Positions 52,341 to 63,153 of a DNA stretch of 64,000 nucleotides are shown here, piece by piece. The position numbers and the translations under genes were made by a program. The notes beneath the pieces were generated by a model that worked only from the letters and a program-made list of their open reading frames with translations, was not told where the DNA came from and did not search any database. This DNA comes from Corynespora cassiicola (Eukaryota > Ascomycota > Dothideomycetes > Pleosporales > Corynesporascaceae): positions 992,001 through 1,056,000 of the forward strand of contig JAEUWY010000013.1 in the NCBI GenBank assembly GCA_022059125.1, given 5' to 3'. Every line of letters starts with the position of its first letter. Within the stretch, counting starts at the first letter, position 1.

Positions 52341-53633
52341 CTACGAGGCAGTGTTCCCAGACCGGATTGCTGGTTGGAGCTGGGGCGATGCACACGCCTG
52401 ACCCACCCTCGCTTCTGTCAGAGTCCCATCGGTCTGGAAACCATAGCCTGCACCTGCATTCGATCTCCCGCCGTCTCCAGTCACCATAGCCTGACCATCA
52501 GCCATTCGGTACATTCGGAGCTCTTCCTCAATCTTCTTGAGCTTCTCCCGCTCCAACTGCTGTCGTCGTCTCCGCTGATCGTTCGATCCCTTCTGAGAAT
52601 CCTTTTCCTTATCACACGCTAGCGGATGGTTGACCAGGAGCCTTATCTTCCAATCCTCATACAAGACGTCCTTGCATACTCGCTTATTGCTGTTTAAAAC
52701 TCTTATGATGTTGCCCAGGCGCTCTTCGCATGTCGCGCTCTTGTCCTTCTCCAATCCTCTGGTGGGCTTAAGCGCCTTGTTGTACTGGGCAGGGCTGCGG
52801 AAGCCATGCTTACATTGGTCCAGCAGAGCAAGGAACATCTCACGTGATGTGCATTCAATGAGTAACGGATCACACGATCCGGGAAGGAACATCTTCTTTG
52901 CACGGGAGCCCTCGGTATCTTTTACATCTTCAGTGTTCATCATCGCCAGGGCCAGCTGGCGAACCCAGAACTCGGCGTTCTGCTCCACCTCGAAGATGGT
53001 GGAATCCGAACTCGGCTCAACGTAAGGCGGCTCGTACACTTTCTTCCTGTATTCTCTTGCTTGGTGCCATGGATCGCTCCATAGTTGTAGTGTCACATCT
53101 GAATGCACGGGCAGCTCTGGACACTCCTGGGATGCAGTGGTGGCATGGTCCAGTGACGGCAGGTACGATGAATCTACAAGGGGCCTGGTACTAGTAATTG
53201 AGATATCCGTTTGTATACATTGATCATCGGAAGAGCTCGTGGGTGCATAACATGAAATGTCGGCATTCTCGTACTGTATCAAGGAGCAGCTCGTCTCATC
53301 CATGGGCTCGTTGCCAAAACTCAACCTAGTGTCAGCAGTGAAAAATTCCTCTGATAGATTTAAATTTGTTGGCCTCATATCCGAGTTTGTTGTCAGGTCT
53401 AGCTGGTCAACTGGTGATTTTCTATGATGGGCGGGGTCCAGACAATCTTGTTTTGACATATATGGGGATGGAACTCCTGTTTGGCTACTTTCCTGGAGTT
53501 CTAAAAACGGACCCGAAGTCGTTGGTGATTGACGGCTTGCAGCAACGACACTGTCATTTGGAAGAGAATATTGGTCAGAATACTGAAAAGAGCCATTGGG
53601 TAAGTGGCTTTCGTACGTGTTCTGGTAACTCAT
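52341..53633 (-). CDS. uncharacterised fungal family protein, paralogue 1
   Basis: Single exon, 430 residues. The first 195 residues are Ser/Thr/Asp-rich and probably disordered. The core (about 201-340) contains EPPYVEPSSDSTIFEVEQNA, FWVRQLALAMMNTEDVKD, LLDQCKHGFRS, CEERLGNIIRVLNSNKRVC and WKIRLLVNHPLAC. The same ordered blocks recur in the genes at 55736-57484 and 60795-62561. A basic, coiled-coil-like tail follows (QRRRRQQLEREKLKKIEEEL), then a Gly/Ala-rich end. No catalytic motif is seen. Basic tail and acidic head would suit a nuclear protein, but function is unknown. Confidence 0.75.
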   Translation of the reverse strand: MSYQNTYESHLPNGSFQYSDQYSLPNDSVVAASRQSPTTSGPFLELQESSQTGVPSPYMSKQDCLDPAHHRKSPVDQLDLTTNSDMRPTNLNLSEEFFTADTRLSFGNEPMDETSCSLIQYENADISCYAPTSSSDDQCIQTDISITSTRPLVDSSYLPSLDHATTASQECPELPVHSDVTLQLWSDPWHQAREYRKKVYEPPYVEPSSDSTIFEVEQNAEFWVRQLALAMMNTEDVKDTEGSRAKKMFLPGSCDPLLIECTSREMFLALLDQCKHGFRSPAQYNKALKPTRGLEKDKSATCEERLGNIIRVLNSNKRVCKDVLYEDWKIRLLVNHPLACDKEKDSQKGSNDQRRRRQQLEREKLKKIEEELRMYRMADGQAMVTGDGGRSNAGAGYGFQTDGTLTEARVGQACASPQLQPAIRSGNTAS

Positions 53634-53995
53634 CTGTTTATTACCTTCCTCAAAGAAGTAAAAAGAGATTCTGGCTCAGGACAGTAACTTGGAACTGCAA
53701 ACTACAGTAATACTGTCCGTGATCGTGAATATTTGAAGTCATGGATTACATTTCGAAATAAAGTTCTGTATTGTTAAAGCACTTGCTCAATGTGAATCTT
53801 TCTAACGTCAATAACCATGTGTCTCATTACATCGCGGCTTAGTGAATGACATTATCGTGAAATAGAACTTTGAATGCGTCCGCTTTACATCTCGTGAAAC
53901 AGGGGTCTGAACAAGCCACACATTTTCTAAGCGCCATTAGTTAGTAGGTTAACGTTGAAGAGCATGATCTTTCGCATTTTCGTCGCAGATCACGA
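53634..53995. other. intergenic
   Basis: AT-rich 360 bp between two minus-strand genes; no gene is seen. Confidence 0.5.
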
Positions 53996-54925
53996 TCATA
54001 TCTGACCGTCTGTCCGGCGACGAATCTTCGACAGTTTCGAGCGTGACTCTTTTTCACGACCAAAGTATTTACTAGGTCTTGGCTTTCCCTTTTTATCAGA
54101 CGAAGGCGACTCTAAAGCCAAGGAACTGTCCTTATTAAGGAAGTCGAAGGTTCTGATAGAATTTCTTTGGGGAGATTCGCGAATAGAGCCCATATAGTCC
54201 CGATCTGCATATACTGAATTCATAGGAAGTTCAGGAGAGCCAATCGAATGAGGTTGGGGATAGGCTCTAGGCGGATTCAAATGAACCAGCGGTGGATGGA
54301 GCCCACCATAGTCATATGAAAGGGCCGTCATGCCGCTAGGTTTAATAGAAGCTAAAACTCTGGTATCTTTCTGATGACGTTCCGGTTGTTGAGGCAATCC
54401 AGACCGTGATACTGAGGGATACTGGTCAGGGGATCCATCGCTAATGGGACGGAACTTCAAAGGAGCTTGAGCTTGGGCGCCTTGAATATTATTGGGCGAG
54501 CTCTTCTGTAGGCGTCGAGGAGTTACTTGGTTGCGACTCAACCGGAAAGCATTGCGTCTAGTGACGCTTGAATCATCTTGAGATGTTGATCCCTTTTCTT
54601 GTCGCCGTGCGTGATATGAGACCGCAGCATGGTGATCACTCGGTGAATGATAGGTTTTGGCGGCCGAGCTGAGGGGATACTTATTGCCATTTTCATCGAT
54701 CTCAAATGTGAATATGTCTCCAACACGAGGTAGACCAGGTTCTATTGGCTGATTAGGTGGTGCCCACATACTGGGTCGCTGTAGGGGCTCAGATTGGGCT
54801 CTCGGCAAATCAGTTCCGTGGTGGTTTCCATTAGCGACAGATGCCTTTTTACGATCCCAATTGGTTCCAGGTTCCCTGGAAAACTTCGTAAAGGACTCTT
54901 TTTGAGGCCTAGTCTTAGCGAACAT
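53996..54925 (-). CDS. hypothetical, probably disordered basic protein
   Basis: Single exon, 309 residues from the ATG at 54925. The composition is Ser, Pro, Arg, Lys and Gln rich throughout, with no hydrophobic core and no recognised domain. FTFEIDENGNKYPLSSAAK is the only stretch resembling a conserved motif. The C terminus is strongly basic (SKLSKIRRRTDGQI). Length and clean start and stop support a real gene, but lack of domain makes the call moderate. It sits between paralogues 1 and 2. Confidence 0.5.
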   Translation of the reverse strand: MFAKTRPQKESFTKFSREPGTNWDRKKASVANGNHHGTDLPRAQSEPLQRPSMWAPPNQPIEPGLPRVGDIFTFEIDENGNKYPLSSAAKTYHSPSDHHAAVSYHARRQEKGSTSQDDSSVTRRNAFRLSRNQVTPRRLQKSSPNNIQGAQAQAPLKFRPISDGSPDQYPSVSRSGLPQQPERHQKDTRVLASIKPSGMTALSYDYGGLHPPLVHLNPPRAYPQPHSIGSPELPMNSVYADRDYMGSIRESPQRNSIRTFDFLNKDSSLALESPSSDKKGKPRPSKYFGREKESRSKLSKIRRRTDGQI

Positions 54926-55735
54926 ACCACGGAGCCGAAGCCTTGGCTAAATTTAGGACGACTCCTTTTATGCCCTGAACTGATTCAATCGTGTGAGAGG
55001 TTTCTGAAGGCCCTGGCAATCGACGATCTCTTAATGAAGACACAGGTTTTGGAAACCGATCCAGCTGATCGAAACACGACGACCTTGATCTCGACGGGAA
55101 ATTTTGATTTTAGCAAAAGATTGGTTGCTTTCATGCCCAACTTTCATAATTGTAATATCTTAATGATGCTTGTGACATCGGAGAGGTAATTTTATGAACA
55201 TTGTTAGATACACTGCTCATTGTGCGTACCCGTATTTACCAAGAACAAATCATATTTTGTTCGCGAGGCCATCGCATACTGACAGCCACCCGATCATTGA
55301 ATAAAAACTATGTACTGACTTTTTTGAGAATCATGAAAACCTAGAATCCCGGTGGACATCATACTAAACGAAGTAGTAGCAGATGCATTCAAGTTGGGAA
55401 TCCAGAAACAGCCCTAACAAAGCCAAATTGTAACATAAGCGCTCTGATGAATCCCTCTTGCATGTTGAAAACAATCATTATTGAACCAGATGCCGTAGAG
55501 GTGCTGTGACTCAGCACGAAAATTCCAGGCAAAGATCCATGTAAGTTAGCCTAGTCTTGATAATATCATCAATGGCAGTGCCAACATAAAGAATCCAGAT
55601 CCAATGTTGCTGCTAAAACCGAAACGGTGGAAACCAACACAATCATCGACCTAGACTACCCAGTGTTTCACGTCAAACACACTTTTCCCAAAATCATTAT
55701 TGCGCAAACCCACTGAACTGTTTGAGGCGATGGGC
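54926..55735. other. intergenic
   Basis: 810 bp, AT-rich, no gene supported. It contains the promoter side of the gene at 53996-54925 and the 3' flank of paralogue 2. Confidence 0.5.
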
Positions 55736-57484
55736 TTATTTCGTCTTCCTCGGACGGCCACGGCGTCTCTTTTGAGGGATGGGCTTGAACTCGCAATCGG
55801 AGACATCGTCGCCATCTTCACTCCTATTCCGCTTGCGAGTTGGAGCGGCCTCTCCTTTCCTGACGGATCCCTTAGCTGCTTTGTTGGTTTGGGGCTTCTT
55901 CCTCCCAGACTCTGAACGGATCTTTGGAGCAAGTGGCTTCCTCTCTCGGCGAGATTCTGCCTCAGGCGCGCTGGAGACCTGCGGCCTTCCAATTTCAAGC
56001 GTGCGCAGCATATTCTTGACGGGAAGAAGCTTCAAAAGCATTTTGAGATCTTCCGATGTGGACCAGGGATTTTGTATCTCCTCTTGGCCCTCGTCCTCTT
56101 CGGTCCCCTCGGTCCCCTCGGTCCGCTCGACCATCTCGTCCGCCTCAGCCAGACCTTGTTGCGGAGTGGCTTGCATTTCCGTATCTTCTCCCTTGACAGC
56201 TGCTTTGCTTGCTGCATATGTCTTCGCACGGGTATCATTGTTTCGGTTGTAGTCAATCTTACGCTAACATATCGTTAGCCTAATCTTCAAGAACCAGGGT
56301 ATGGTATTCTTACCTGAGCGTATGCCAAGGGCGCGTTGACGAAGATCCTGATTTTTACGTCTTCGCCAACATAGACGTCGCGAGCGACACGTTTATCGAA
56401 CTGACATGTATGTTAGCTTTGCTTTAGAACTTATGCAATGAAAAACTTGCCATGATTGCCCTAATCACATTGTGAAGTCGCTCCTCGCAATTGACCTTGG
56501 AATCTTCTTCAAATACTGACTTGAGCGTCTTGAACTTCACCGTGTAGTCTTCGCTGGCAAGACCACGGAATCCAAAGATACACAACTCCAAAATGGCACC
56601 CTACGCGTATGGTCAGTGAATATGGATTGATCGTAGATGAGTTGACTCACAAGTACGGCTCGGCAGTTAGCTTCCAAGCGAAGCAAGTCGCATTCCGCAT
56701 TCTTCCGGTTATTGGATAGTTTCTTCTTTCTCCCCTCGCTGAGAATCGAGGTGAAGAAATCCACATCTCCTGATTCTTTTCTATCCTTGACTTGGTAGGT
56801 GTTGAGCATGGCCATCACAAGCTGCTCAACCCAATACTCCTCATGTCGCATAACCTCTCTGATGGTATGGTCGGCTTTGGGGTCGATATAGGGCTTTCGC
56901 GATACATGGGAGCGGTAGCGGCGAGCAGCAAGCGGGTCGTTGGTGAATGCGAGCTTGATGCGGCCGTTGTGGTCCGGTTTGAGTGTAATGTCGCTTTGAA
57001 GTTCCTCGGCCATGTCGCTTGACTCTAGCTTTACACCAGAATCATCGCTGAGATCGTGATCTGAAGTTTTGTTGTCATGTTCAATCTCAGGCGCAACGCC
57101 GCTGGCATGGAACGGAATTGTAACTAATCGAGGATCCAATGGGAGGTTGGATTCGGCATCAAAAAGATCCAAGCAGTCGCCTACCATGGTGAGCTCCGGT
57201 AGTTGACATTGGTGAAAGAAAGCATTGGAAGTGCGCGGAACCAAGGGAGGTTCAGTGTGAGTATCCAAAGGGAGTATTCCACCAACTTCTGTGTTATCTG
57301 GCAAAACGTAATTGGAGAAGTTTGGGTTGAAATTCGGTGAGAACGGACTCTCTAGAGCCTCGGAACAATCGCGGGTGTCGAAACTCAAGAAGCCACTCTC
57401 ACCCATGATGCTTGTAAAGCTCGTGTTTTGTGCCATCGCGGGGAGAACGGCGAGGTTCTGGCTAGTCGGACTGTGGTCAAGCAT
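55736..57484 (-). CDS. uncharacterised fungal family protein, paralogue 2, with C-terminal AT-hook
   Basis: Four exons: 57484-56651, 56600-56451, 56400-56314 and 56263-55736, 1599 nt, 532 residues. Intron 2 (56450-56401, 50 nt) starts with GCAAGT rather than GT; it is the only joint that keeps the frame and restores the RAIMFDKRVARDV block with the same spacing as paralogue 1. The core (about 196-357) has RKPYIDPKADHTIREV, YWVEQLVMAMLNTYQVKD, LELCIFGFRG, CEERLHNVIRA and VKIRIFVNAPLAYAQRK. The N-terminal 190 residues are acidic and disordered. The C terminus is Lys/Arg-rich and ends QKRRRGRPRKTK, an AT-hook-like motif (GRPR) that could bind the minor groove of AT-rich DNA. Nuclear role inferred. 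Confidence 0.78.
56401..56450 (-). other. GC-AG intron of paralogue 2
   Basis: The donor is GCAAGT after ATG; a GCTAAC branch site lies near the 3' end, and the acceptor is GTCAG. No GT alternative keeps the frame and the conserved block together. Confidence 0.75.
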
Positions 57485-57950
57485 CTCTCAATGTAAACAA
57501 AACCTGAAGATCGTAGATGTGTTTGGTAAAGGTGACAACAAGCAAAAAGCGCAGTCATAAGTGGGCGTCGGATGCCACGCTAAACCTAAAGTGATTAGCG
57601 TGTTGCAACGTTCAGTGAAAGAAGTTACACGTGATGTGAATGCTGCGGGGCAAGCACAGACCCTCATTTCCGCTCAGGCCTTTGACTTTACAAAGCTTTT
57701 TTCCTTTTCACACAAATTATTTCAGTTGTATAGTGTTTTCGTCGGCTCTCAGCATTATGGATACCCGGCTTTGCGTGCTAGTTCGCTGTTTTCGAATTGG
57801 TTGGCTTGATTTTAAAGGCATAAGTGTGATAGACGATCACATTGATATTGATCTCATATACTTGTACAATTCATTAATTCTCTTGCATTCAAGAGTGCAA
57901 GTTGCTTCGTCTCTCAGCCATAAGCAGAAAAAAATATCACAGAGGATATG
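57485..57950. other. intergenic
   Basis: About 470 bp between two minus-strand genes; AT-rich, with short frames only. Confidence 0.5.
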
Positions 57951-59210
57951 TCACCGTCTCCTCTCCATCTTTTTGTCTTTCCAAAACTGTTTGTCCAACA
58001 CCTCCCCCAAGCTTTTCCTGGCACTCTTCTTCAGCCCGTGACTCCAACCTGCTGGGTTGCCCTCAGATTTGATATCCATTGCCTTCATTCCCGCATCGTT
58101 ATCACTGTCTTTTCCATCGCCTGTTCTCCACGCTGTGAATGCAGGCGGTGTCATTGTGTACCCACTCAAGTAACCGTCTTCTGTCCGGAAGGCGATCTCA
58201 TTGTCGACACCCATGCCGAATCCATACCACCCACCTATACGATACAGCATCCGCATGGCGCCAATTCTCGATAGGCCATAGCCCATTGCACATAATGGGC
58301 CATATGTTGCAGATGATATGCGAAGGGACGAATCAGTGGAAGAGAGATTCCAGATTTCCGTCGCTTCTTTCAGTATGTTGTTTTGGGTTGTCGAAATCAC
58401 TGGACCATGTGGGTCGTGGTAGACTTGGTGCAAATCGAGGCGATCGGGGTTCGGAGTATTTCCACACTGGCCCATGAAAAGCTCATCCCAGTCGCAGCCT
58501 GTGATACGTTAGTTCTTTTTATAACTAATCTTTGAATCCCGCACGAAGAGTGGAATGGATCAAACTCACCGTACGGGCATTCCTCTGCCCAGCCTTGGCC
58601 TTCATTTCCAGTGCCCCATCTGACTGTGTTGTTGTATCGCAACTGCCAATTCCACAAGCCCATGATCTCTTTAATGTTCATGTCCCAATCAACATCATCC
58701 TCCAGGATCAATGCGCTACTGATTTTGTTATCGATTATGTATCTCCAGGCATTCGCATGCGCACGCCAAACTCCAACAAGAGGGTCGTTCTGTTTGTCTT
58801 CCGAGAGACCTGGCGGACGAGCCTTGCGGTGCACTGAAGATACATCGACCTATTGCCACGAACACGTTAGGCTACATGCCACTGTACTCTATGTGAAATC
58901 GCCCTCCAAGTTGTAAGCTTACCCCTGGAATCATGGTCAACCTCAAGCCTGTGACGGCTGCCAGCAAACTCAGCGCATCCTGTCGATCGGTCCGGTAGGG
59001 CATGCTAATGTACAAGATTTCCTGGAAATCAAGCGTTTCGTTGGCAGGCCTGGGATTTGGCGGCTGTCGTGAGATGTAAGGGACATGGTGGTCGGGCGAA
59101 ACCTGCGGAATGTGCAGTCCATTGTGGAAATGCCTGAAGGTGAAGAAGAGCACGACAATGATGGCGCAAGCCGGCAACACCTGGATGGTACGCTTCATAT
59201 TCATGTTCAT
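57951..59210 (-). CDS. GT25-type glycosyltransferase, type II membrane protein
   Basis: Three exons: 59210-58923, 58849-58570 and 58498-57951 (introns 73 and 71 nt), 1116 nt, 371 residues. The N terminus is a signal anchor (VLPACAIIVVLFFTFRHF) fitting Golgi type II topology. MPYRTDRQDALSLL is the start of the catalytic domain; LILEDDVDWD holds the acidic DXD-like site that binds sugar nucleotide and metal. GVWRAHANAWRYIIDNKISS and GYGLSRIGAMRML match other GT25 blocks. Donor sugar cannot be told; the family is usually galactosyl- or glucosyltransferase. It lies between paralogues 2 and 3. Confidence 0.82.
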
Positions 59211-60794
59211 GTTGACTTGAAGGAATTTGCTTGACCTACTTATGGGCGGACACTGGTAATATGTGGCAAACTTACTGGTCATGGATAAAGCTGTGGTTCC
59301 GTGCGAACGCGGGTCGCGATTCTGAAAACGGCCGTGCGATGCCATCCGTGTAACACTGGCGTAAATACCATGCCACAACGCTATTTTCGGTAGTACATCC
59401 CGTGCAGTTTCAAGAGATTCTACTCGGTGCCGGTGATTAATGGGCATCTTTGCTAAGCAGGGCGCTCTTGAAGATATCGGTTACTGAGGAGGGCCATTGA
59501 GTCGATGTAGTAAGCAGACTCATTTCGCTTCATCCTTTTAGGATTGCTAATGACCCCGGGCTCATGGAAGAAGACGAAAGAAGCCCATACATCTGATTCA
59601 GGTAAATGAGACTGTCGCGACGGGGCTTTAATGGTGGAGTTCAGCTAGGCTTAAAAAGACTGACCAAGTGGGAGAGACAGACCTCTCCGGCAAGCCCTTG
59701 AACGACTACGGTTTCTTTTTTCTACAAGTGTCTGCGTTTAATTTACCCAGATAGTGGCGTTTTGGTTCTAGCTGAATATTGGTGGCGATAGTCTACTTCG
59801 CGGGAAAGATTATCAAATCTCACGCAAGCAAGCTTAACGTAAGCGCAGCCTGGCAAGACCTAAGGCCCGGATTGCAAGGCGCAGTTCATCTTTCCCTCCA
59901 ACTTGATTGGTTTGAGATGAACGAATAGTTCAATTTCAAGGGCTCGCATAATGCGCACGTATTCCTGTACCCATGACCCAGCCCAAACCTATTCGTTCAA
60001 AGGGGCAATCTCGTATCCATGGCACGATACGACGTCGTACTTGTGTCCACGGGACCGACCTTTGTCTCAATGACTGCCGCCCATTTTTTCTCCAACAGCA
60101 CAAGAGAGCGGGTCACGAGACTCTCTTGTCCCACATTGGGTGTTTGGTCAAGCTGCATATTCGTGCACGTCTTTGAACGTGCACCACCTACCTAAGCACC
60201 AAGGCCAGCAAGCACATGGCAAACCGACTCAAACACCATCTCTGAAAGTTTGAAACCACAAATCTCGTGTGAATTTGCAGGAGTAAGTCGGATTGGAATT
60301 AATCTGAGCTATTTGCCACCTAGAAACGTACTCAATACGCACCGGCCAAGCAATCTGATTGCGTCACCACCAGTCCTCGCGACTTCGCATCGCGGTCTCT
60401 CAACTTAGGTCCCGCCCGCAAACGTGAACAAACAACAACTTCTTGGGGTATCTACGCTGCAATGAAGAAGAAGACAAAAAATTAACCAGTGGGTATCGAG
60501 TAAGAATATCGCACAAGAGGGGACCGGGTGCTGGTCTAATCCGCTTCTTGTGGATCGGGTAGGACATCAAAGAGAGAAGACTGCATGACCCGACTGCCGG
60601 TGCAGCCCGCATCGGCAGCAAATACCTTTGGTCTATACCAGGCTGTGTCCCAGACACTGGATAAGAATAAGGAGTAGAGACAACAATACGCCCTCCAAAA
60701 CTCCGCTGCGCCACGCTCTGTCATTAAATCGCCGTTCAAGAACTGAAGGCAACAAAGGAAAACATCATCGATTGGTGTCCCGGGGTGTGCTGCT
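59211..60794. other. large intergenic region
   Basis: 1.6 kb without a supported gene. It holds the GT25 promoter side and the 3' flank of paralogue 3. Short frames (59973-60176, 60400-60835) have no visible family features; a decayed gene cannot be excluded. Confidence 0.45.
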
Positions 60795-62561
60795 TTACTC
60801 GGAGAATCCTTGGAATGAAAATGGCTGTACTCCACCCTGGCTCTCCCAAAGGCTCTGGAAGCTGCGGCCTTGTCCTGGATCGTCGTGCATAGCCGGGAAA
60901 TGCACGTGTTCGAAGTTGTTGGAAGAGTCGATATTTTGCAACGTTGGATCGATATTGCCAGACCAATCTATGAAATCGTTTATCGAATCATCGGTAGATT
61001 GGCCCTGAGAGGTGGTCGGATAGGCGGACAGGTGAGACGAGGGCTCAGTATGTTGTGCATCCAGCGGGGGTACGGCATTCTCATCGTTTGGCATGACGGA
61101 TGCTGGATGAAAAGAAGCAGAGTATATCGAGGGCGTATTCAACGGCGCCTGCTGCATGGGTGGCACGGAAGGGTTGGATGGGTCATGTAGAGCATGGCTG
61201 AGCGGTAGAGCAGGTGGTGACATGGCACTTGGATTCACGCAATATCCCGTTTGAGGGGTTTGTATTGGGGCTGAGTGACCGATTGTAGACATGAACGCGT
61301 GCGGTAGCTGGAGGAAAGATGGGTCGGCCTGCGTCGGCGGTGTGGAATAGTGAGTCCGTTGTTCCAGCGACGGCTCTGGTGTGGGACTGCTATACGAGGC
61401 GTTCACCGATGCCGAGACCGAAGATGACGCTCGCACTCTCGTCCTAGGGGTCGCCTTTCGCCTTGCTGCTTTGGAGTCTGCGACGGTATCCTTTGGTCGT
61501 CCTCGCTTGCTATTGCCGACGCGGTTCTGGTATTTGCGATTTGCATAGGCCTTGGGTGCATTTACGAACATGCGGATCTGGCACGCAGAGTTCATGACAT
61601 CTTCGCAAACTGTCTTCTCCTCCTCCAGAGCGCGCACAATATTGTCTAGCCGACCAGCACAGCTCACATCCTTGTCTTCGTCTTCTCCTTTGCGGTCGTC
61701 TGTCACGTAGTCATTGTGGGGCCAACCGCGAAACCCATCTTTTGCTTGTTCCAGTAGACAGTCCAGGATCTTGTGAGCATGCGATTCCACCAGATCCGAG
61801 TCGTAATAGGCCGAATGCACCCACCGCTTCATAGCAATAGAGCCTCCGTTGTCTCTGGCAGCATCGGAACGCGTCATAGCATTGTATATCCGCTCGACGT
61901 GAAAACTGCGATCGTTCTCGATCTCGGAAATGGAGCTATCGGTTTCTGGATGACGATAAGGCTTTCTATCAAACCGCGTGGCAGTCTTCCGATAGTCGCG
62001 CGCCATTTCGGATCCGCCAAAACTGCCTCGAAACGGGCGATATTGTGACGACCGTGCGTCCGTCTGCAGCGAGCTTGACCGAAGATATGGGGAAGACTGC
62101 ATGATATCGGCCGCGGTGTTGCCCGGGTGGGCGAGGGAGATGTGTGGTGCGTTATATTGGTAACCGAGACTTGTCTGAGTGAGGCGTCTCTTTCCTTCGA
62201 GACCCTGCCGGTCCGAGCGAGGCGCTTCGGCATACTTCTCGATGACACGTGGGAATGAGATTACGTTCCGGTCGACAAATATCGGAGCCGTTGGTATGTG
62301 CTGTGCGTCACACGTGAATGTTTCTTCTGGACCAAAGCCGACGTTCGGCACCTGATATTGGTTGAAGTCGTTTGCAGGACTGCTGAGCTGGTCGATGTGC
62401 AGGTCACGCAAATCCTGACCTGCATTTGAACAAGATAAGACAGCCCAGTCCCCCCAGAATGAAGCCGGGCCATGCTGAGTATTTTGCTGGATGAGCTGTC
62501 TTCTGGGGTAAGCGTCGGCTTCCTTCCCCGGCGTCTTTGATATTGGCGGGGGGTCCTTCAT
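60795..62561 (-). CDS. uncharacterised fungal family protein, paralogue 3, with RGRP motif
   Basis: Single exon, 588 residues from the ATG at 62561. The core (about 199-345) has DRKPYRHPETDSSISEIEND, FHVERIYNAMTRSD, LLEQAKDGFRGWPHNDYV, CAGRLDNIVRALEEEKTVC and CQIRMFVNAPKAYANRK, which line up block by block with paralogues 1 and 2. It is followed directly by NSKRGRPKDT, an AT-hook-like core. The C-terminal 220 residues are Ser/Pro/Gln-rich with repeated PALPLSHALHDPSNPSVPPM-like composition, resembling an activation domain. The N-terminal 190 residues are also disordered. It is the longest of the three. Function unknown; DNA-associated role inferred from the motif only. Confidence 0.75.
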   Translation of the reverse strand: MKDPPPISKTPGKEADAYPRRQLIQQNTQHGPASFWGDWAVLSCSNAGQDLRDLHIDQLSSPANDFNQYQVPNVGFGPEETFTCDAQHIPTAPIFVDRNVISFPRVIEKYAEAPRSDRQGLEGKRRLTQTSLGYQYNAPHISLAHPGNTAADIMQSSPYLRSSSLQTDARSSQYRPFRGSFGGSEMARDYRKTATRFDRKPYRHPETDSSISEIENDRSFHVERIYNAMTRSDAARDNGGSIAMKRWVHSAYYDSDLVESHAHKILDCLLEQAKDGFRGWPHNDYVTDDRKGEDEDKDVSCAGRLDNIVRALEEEKTVCEDVMNSACQIRMFVNAPKAYANRKYQNRVGNSKRGRPKDTVADSKAARRKATPRTRVRASSSVSASVNASYSSPTPEPSLEQRTHYSTPPTQADPSFLQLPHAFMSTIGHSAPIQTPQTGYCVNPSAMSPPALPLSHALHDPSNPSVPPMQQAPLNTPSIYSASFHPASVMPNDENAVPPLDAQHTEPSSHLSAYPTTSQGQSTDDSINDFIDWSGNIDPTLQNIDSSNNFEHVHFPAMHDDPGQGRSFQSLWESQGGVQPFSFQGFSE

Positions 62562-63153
62562 CAACCAAAATGGAACGTTCGTGCGAGAAGATCAATCTAG
62601 GAGAGATGATAATTGATATGAGCCGTTATATTAGAGTGTTATCGTGCAAAAGAGATATGTTCGTGACGATGGTTGGTGTTGTGATAAAATTGGTGTTAAC
62701 AGAAGAATGGCGAAAGACTTAAAATCGCCAAACGAGTGAAGTGAGCCAACAGTTGCGTTCAATGATTGAAACACCTCGTGATGCTTAGCGTACATGACAG
62801 TGGTTTGTGATCGAGTAGAACAATTTGGATAGAGGTCACTGTTTAGTATATATGTGAAGGGGGGGTTTCATTTGGGTCACTGTCACGGCATCGTTCCGTA
62901 CCATCTCACTGCCCATGAATCCATTGGCAACCACTCATCTGCCGGGTACTGGAATGAATCATTATGAGTCTAGATTCCAATTCTGGCTTGTAATTAGCTT
63001 TATATATGATAAATATCTCCAGAGACAACAAAATCGAAAAATAAATAAATAAAAAAGTCCACCAATTCATACAATCTATGCCCCATATGACCTTGTCGCT
63101 CCTGTTCCTGTTAAAGTATTACAAAAATGATACAAAGTCCATCGGAATGTACT
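62562..63153. other. intergenic
   Basis: About 590 bp, AT-rich (especially 62985-63060). Promoter side of paralogue 3. No gene is seen. Confidence 0.5.

Noticed and set aside
59973..60835. Short frames in the gap before paralogue 3
   Set aside because: Fewer than 130 codons each, no family feature, no consistent splice model joins them.
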